Shown here piece by piece: positions 60,613-64,000 of a DNA stretch of 64,000 nucleotides (positions are counted from its first letter, which is position 1; each line of letters begins with the position of its first letter). This DNA comes from Daucus carota subsp. sativus (taxonomy: Eukaryota > Streptophyta > Magnoliopsida > Apiales > Apiaceae). Under the pieces are notes generated by a model, which did no database searches, was not told the DNA's origin, and saw only the letters and a list, made by a program, of their open reading frames with translations. A program made the translations under genes and the position numbers. The stretch lies in contig NC_030385.2 in the NCBI RefSeq assembly GCF_001625215.2, positions 36,605,598 through 36,669,597 on the forward strand, written 5' to 3'.

Positions 60613-63110
60613 TCATATTGTCAGTTTGACGGCTATATCAGCAGCTCCATCAACAGTATTGCTCTGTTGTGCCCAGAGCTGTGCATATCTTCCTGCCTTC
60701 GATAACAGAATGTCATGGTGACCCTGCTCCACTACTTTTCCATTTTCCAGGACTATAATCTGTTAAACAAATATATCACAACTCAAAATTTAGGGTGATG
60801 GGATTTTAAAAAGCAATAACCCCTACAAAAGTTTATAATAATCACCGCTATGCACAGCTCTCAACAAAAAAGTGATATAGGGTCTTTTACTAAATAGAAC
60901 ATGGTATTGGAGAGTGTGAATATTGTACACATGAACACATCGGAATAATTAAGACAGCAAAAATATCACTTGTGACATCTAGAGTCGGCAACACTTTTTG
61001 TACATATCATGCTTACCTTATCGCATTGCATAGCAGTTGTCAGTCTATGAGCAATAAAAATTGAAGTTCTGTTATTCGACAGGAACTTCAATGCATTTAA
61101 AATTTCAGCTTCTGTTGAACTATCAAGAGCACTTGTTGCTTCATCACAGAGCCTGAGGAAACAAAATATATTAATCTCTTGGAACAATCCATGAAGGAAA
61201 ACGTAGACAAAAAGAATAAGAGGCAAAAGGTTGGTTTCTATTCCCTTTTCTTTCCCCTTCCCCTTGTGGGATTGGACGGCGAATAAACTACGTGTTTATC
61301 TAAATTTCTCATCTCATACTCCATGAAGACACTTCATTGTTTATGCACAACAGACAACTTAATTAACTTCTGGCAACCTTATTTACACAAGGACAAAGCT
61401 GCCAGCTATTGACCGGTGGATCTCCAAGCTAGGTGTGTCAGAAAGTAAAGACTACATTATGCTCACTAACGCAAAGATACTTACAATTTTCCAAAGCAAA
61501 AATCATAAATATTTGTTATTCTGTATGACTTTAGAAAAAAGAAGCAATTGAGCATTCTTTGCCTTACGAAGATAGTTGGGTAACTAATAAGCTACACATG
61601 GATTCTACATGTCATAATGTATAGGCAGAACTTGGACAGGGAATGCAAATATTAATTTAGGATCCCAGCATAAAAGTTGATGAAAAGTATATTTACAGAA
61701 TGGCAGGTGCTTTCAGAAATGCTCGAGCTAGTGCCAAACGTTGCTTCTCACCACCACTCAACTGCAGGAAAATCAAAGAATCGCCTTATGCCAAAGTATA
61801 ATATGTGTGTGTGTGTGTGTAACAATTAGGTTACTGTTGTTTAGGGAAGTTAAACTGATACACCTTTCACCAATAGATATTCTCGAAAACAAATTAAATA
61901 GAACATGCTACAACCTAAATTACAAACCAAAATAAGAATCAACACCACACATTAAAAGAAGGATCCTGCGGCTTCAAGTGTGAGGAAAAGTATATCATGT
62001 CACCCACTAATCCATGATAATAGAAAGACGAAGGCATGGAAATGTGTAGACCTATATCCTCTCTACATATGCTCCTTCCCCTTAGACTCGGCAATATGGT
62101 AAATGACACGGAAATTATTTTTGAGTTTTGATTTTGGTACACGGAAGTACATGAACATGTTAGGTTTAGTGTCGGCTATCGGTTTTCACATTGCACACAG
62201 AAGTACACGGAATAAATAAATAAATAAATAAATATATATATATATTTATATATATAAATTATATGTACATTTACAAATTTTATAGAATTGTATGGAAATA
62301 TGAATATATAATATATATTTCATAAAATTATACCTAAAAATATTTTTTTAAAAAAATTTAATTTATTAAAAAATTTATTTAATGTACACAAACACTACAC
62401 GAAAAGTACACGACATGTTTCGGATTGTATATGGGTTTCAAATTACGTATACGAATTCATAATGGATCTGATACGGGTTGCACATTCAAGTACATGAAAT
62501 TTAACGACACAAAATGATTGCCAGGTCTACTTCCTCTTGACAGGGACAGTAATTTTTGGAACAATAACTGATTTCCTGATAGACTTGACTTTGCATTTTT
62601 ATTCTCTGACGCAAGAGCAAATTTCTTTTCTGTAGAGAATAATCACATACCTTAAGCCCTCTCTCTCCAACAACTGTAGAGTACTTCTCAGGGAAGTTCA
62701 TTATCGTTTCATGAATAGCAGCATTTCTAGCAGCATCATACACCTAAGAGGATCAAACAAAGAAGACCATTTATAATCCCATCGTGGAGGTGAATTGCAT
62801 AATTGACACTAATTTTAGTACAAACCTCCTCATGTGTTGCTGAAAGACGACCATAATGAATATTGTGAAATATAGTATCATTGAACAGTACCTGCACACA
62901 AAGTCCAAGTAAGCTCTTGTGCCCTAAATAGAACTAGAAAGCTGGCAAAACACTAACTAGGTTATTTCAAAAGTTAAAAGAAGAAGTAGTCGAACTGAAC
63001 TTTATTATTAAAAATTAAGGCCAACTCACAGTATCCTGAGGAACAACACCAATAGACTTACGGAGACTTTCAAGGGTCACCTCCCGTACATCTTGGCCAT
63101 CTATCCTTAT
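60613..63110 (-). CDS. Mitochondrial ABCB half-transporter (ATM / ABCB25 type), C-terminal exons; gene continues past 64000
   Basis: Last six exons in transcript order: 63030-63110, 62826-62891, 62651-62743, 61697-61761, 61017-61152, 60613-60759; 195 residues. This is the second half of the nucleotide-binding domain: Q-loop IGVVPQDT, signature LSGGEKQR (61761-61738), Walker [15 protein letters not shown] across a splice, and H-loop [14 protein letters not shown]. The tail is [20 protein letters not shown]...[10 protein letters not shown], ending [18 protein letters not shown] and [13 protein letters not shown] are close to Arabidopsis ATM3 (ABCB25), an inner-membrane exporter of a glutathione-linked sulfur compound needed for cytosolic Fe-S and Moco assembly. 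Walker A and the membrane part lie outside the window. All phases close, including split Leu codon 61697/61152. Confidence 0.93.
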
Positions 63111-64000
63111 CTGCCAATCAAAATGAAATGTTTCTAGCAATTAATGGATGTAAGGTGAGAAAGAACCGACACACATTAATAAAATACTGACAAGTCTAAT
63201 AAGCAGATCTAGTAAGGCAGTATTTTACCATGTGTAAGATTAATAGTCTACATAAAAACACGCAATTTCACAAGTTATGGACCGTATACAAAAGACTACA
63301 TTACTGACTAGTATAACATGACTATTAAAATAAATAATTATAAATAAAGCTGTAACACTACAGCTGTAGAAAAAATAAACAAAAACAAGATATTCAACCC
63401 AAGTCTCGATAACCCAACTCGTCAACATTATTCATAAAACGTGGCTGTCATTGTTGACACACAGCTTGGCCTTTACTGTTTAATATTGACCTCAATGGCT
63501 CAACTTGTTTATCAAAACAGTTACATTTGTTGTTTAGCGCCCGTTGGACCACGACAGATGAACGTTTTGATCCCCAAGTGAAGTTCAGTAGAGTTACTAA
63601 CGTGTTGAGCATTTGGGAAAAGACAAAAATGCAGGAGAAAGTTGCATAACATAGAATCAAACTACTTCACCTCACCTTAAGAAGTTTCTTCAAGGACTAG
63701 ATAAAGTTTTCAGGTGGGCCTCTTTATACCTCATTGTGCCAATTGTAAGACCTCGAAAATCTCATTACACGAAAGAAAAGCAGGCTCAAGACTACATCTC
63801 AAATATGCACAAAATAGTTCTCCTGGATGAACTATTATAGGCCTTAGTTCCGAAACTAAAGTTGGGATGTCACAAGGAAGCACTTTTTTTAGGCCCTCCA
63901 AGGATTGTGTATTATTATGGGCCTTAGTAAGGGTGCAGCATTTATTAGCAATTGAATTTTGGGACGTGTCACCAGCTAATGTGATCATACATAATTGGAA
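63111..64000 (-). other. Intron of the ABC transporter gene running off the window
   Basis: Upstream of the Q-loop exon the next expected coding block is Walker A (GKST). I do not find it here on the minus strand, so the intron is at least 890 bp. Nothing else recognised. Confidence 0.5.

Noticed and set aside
63731..63988. Minus-strand frame of 85 codons upstream of the ABC exons
   Set aside because: No Walker A or membrane segment, no fitting splice sites; taken as intron.

Overview
This is a plant nuclear, euchromatin-like window, AT-rich, with split genes carrying GT-AG introns, and very probably from a dicot. The evidence is the gene set (LRR-VIII receptor kinase, RPL10, a plant STAR/KH protein, DUF1191, PADRE/DUF4228, MIR319, an ABCB/ATM transporter), the site II and telo-box motifs at housekeeping promoters, and many plant-type transposons (Stowaway-like MITEs, hAT, CACTA, a Sirevirus-like Copia element). 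I cannot name the species.

Layout. 1-6444 (+): 3' part of an LRR-VIII-1 receptor kinase, 5' end outside the window. 7173-8867 (+): ribosomal protein L10. 10699-12889 (-): cytochrome bc1 subunit 8 (QCR8), two exons around a 2-kb intron. 14289-17229 (-): seven-exon STAR/KH RNA-binding protein. 20179-21111 (-): DUF1191 single-pass membrane protein. 22766-30480 (-): six-exon, 398-residue coiled-coil protein of unknown function, with a MITE and a duplicated repeat in its introns. 31.9-49.3 kb: a transposon nest with no host gene. Its core is a 12.5-kb Sirevirus-like Copia element (33486-45976, minus orientation) with two LTRs that read as identical, a perfect 5-bp target duplication, a good PBS and PPT, and a badly decayed pol. 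It sits inside an older Mutator-like inverted-repeat element, and a further pair of inverted arms lies outside that. 50867-51046 (+): a MIR319 precursor with a canonical mature sequence. 52.8-56.6 kb: nested MITEs, a hAT remnant inside a CACTA-like end, and a TRIM-like LTR remnant. 57112-57639 (-): PADRE-domain protein. 58599-59804: a hAT MITE and a Stowaway-like MITE. 60613-63110 (-): the last six exons of a mitochondrial ABCB (ATM-type) half-transporter that continues past the right edge.

The host genes are unrelated housekeeping, signalling and regulatory loci, with no operon-like logic. KH plus DUF1191 may be conserved microsynteny with Arabidopsis chromosome 3. Exon borders were set by hand from splice consensus, reading frame and remembered family sequences; all internal exon phases close without a frameshift. 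No alignment or folding program was run.
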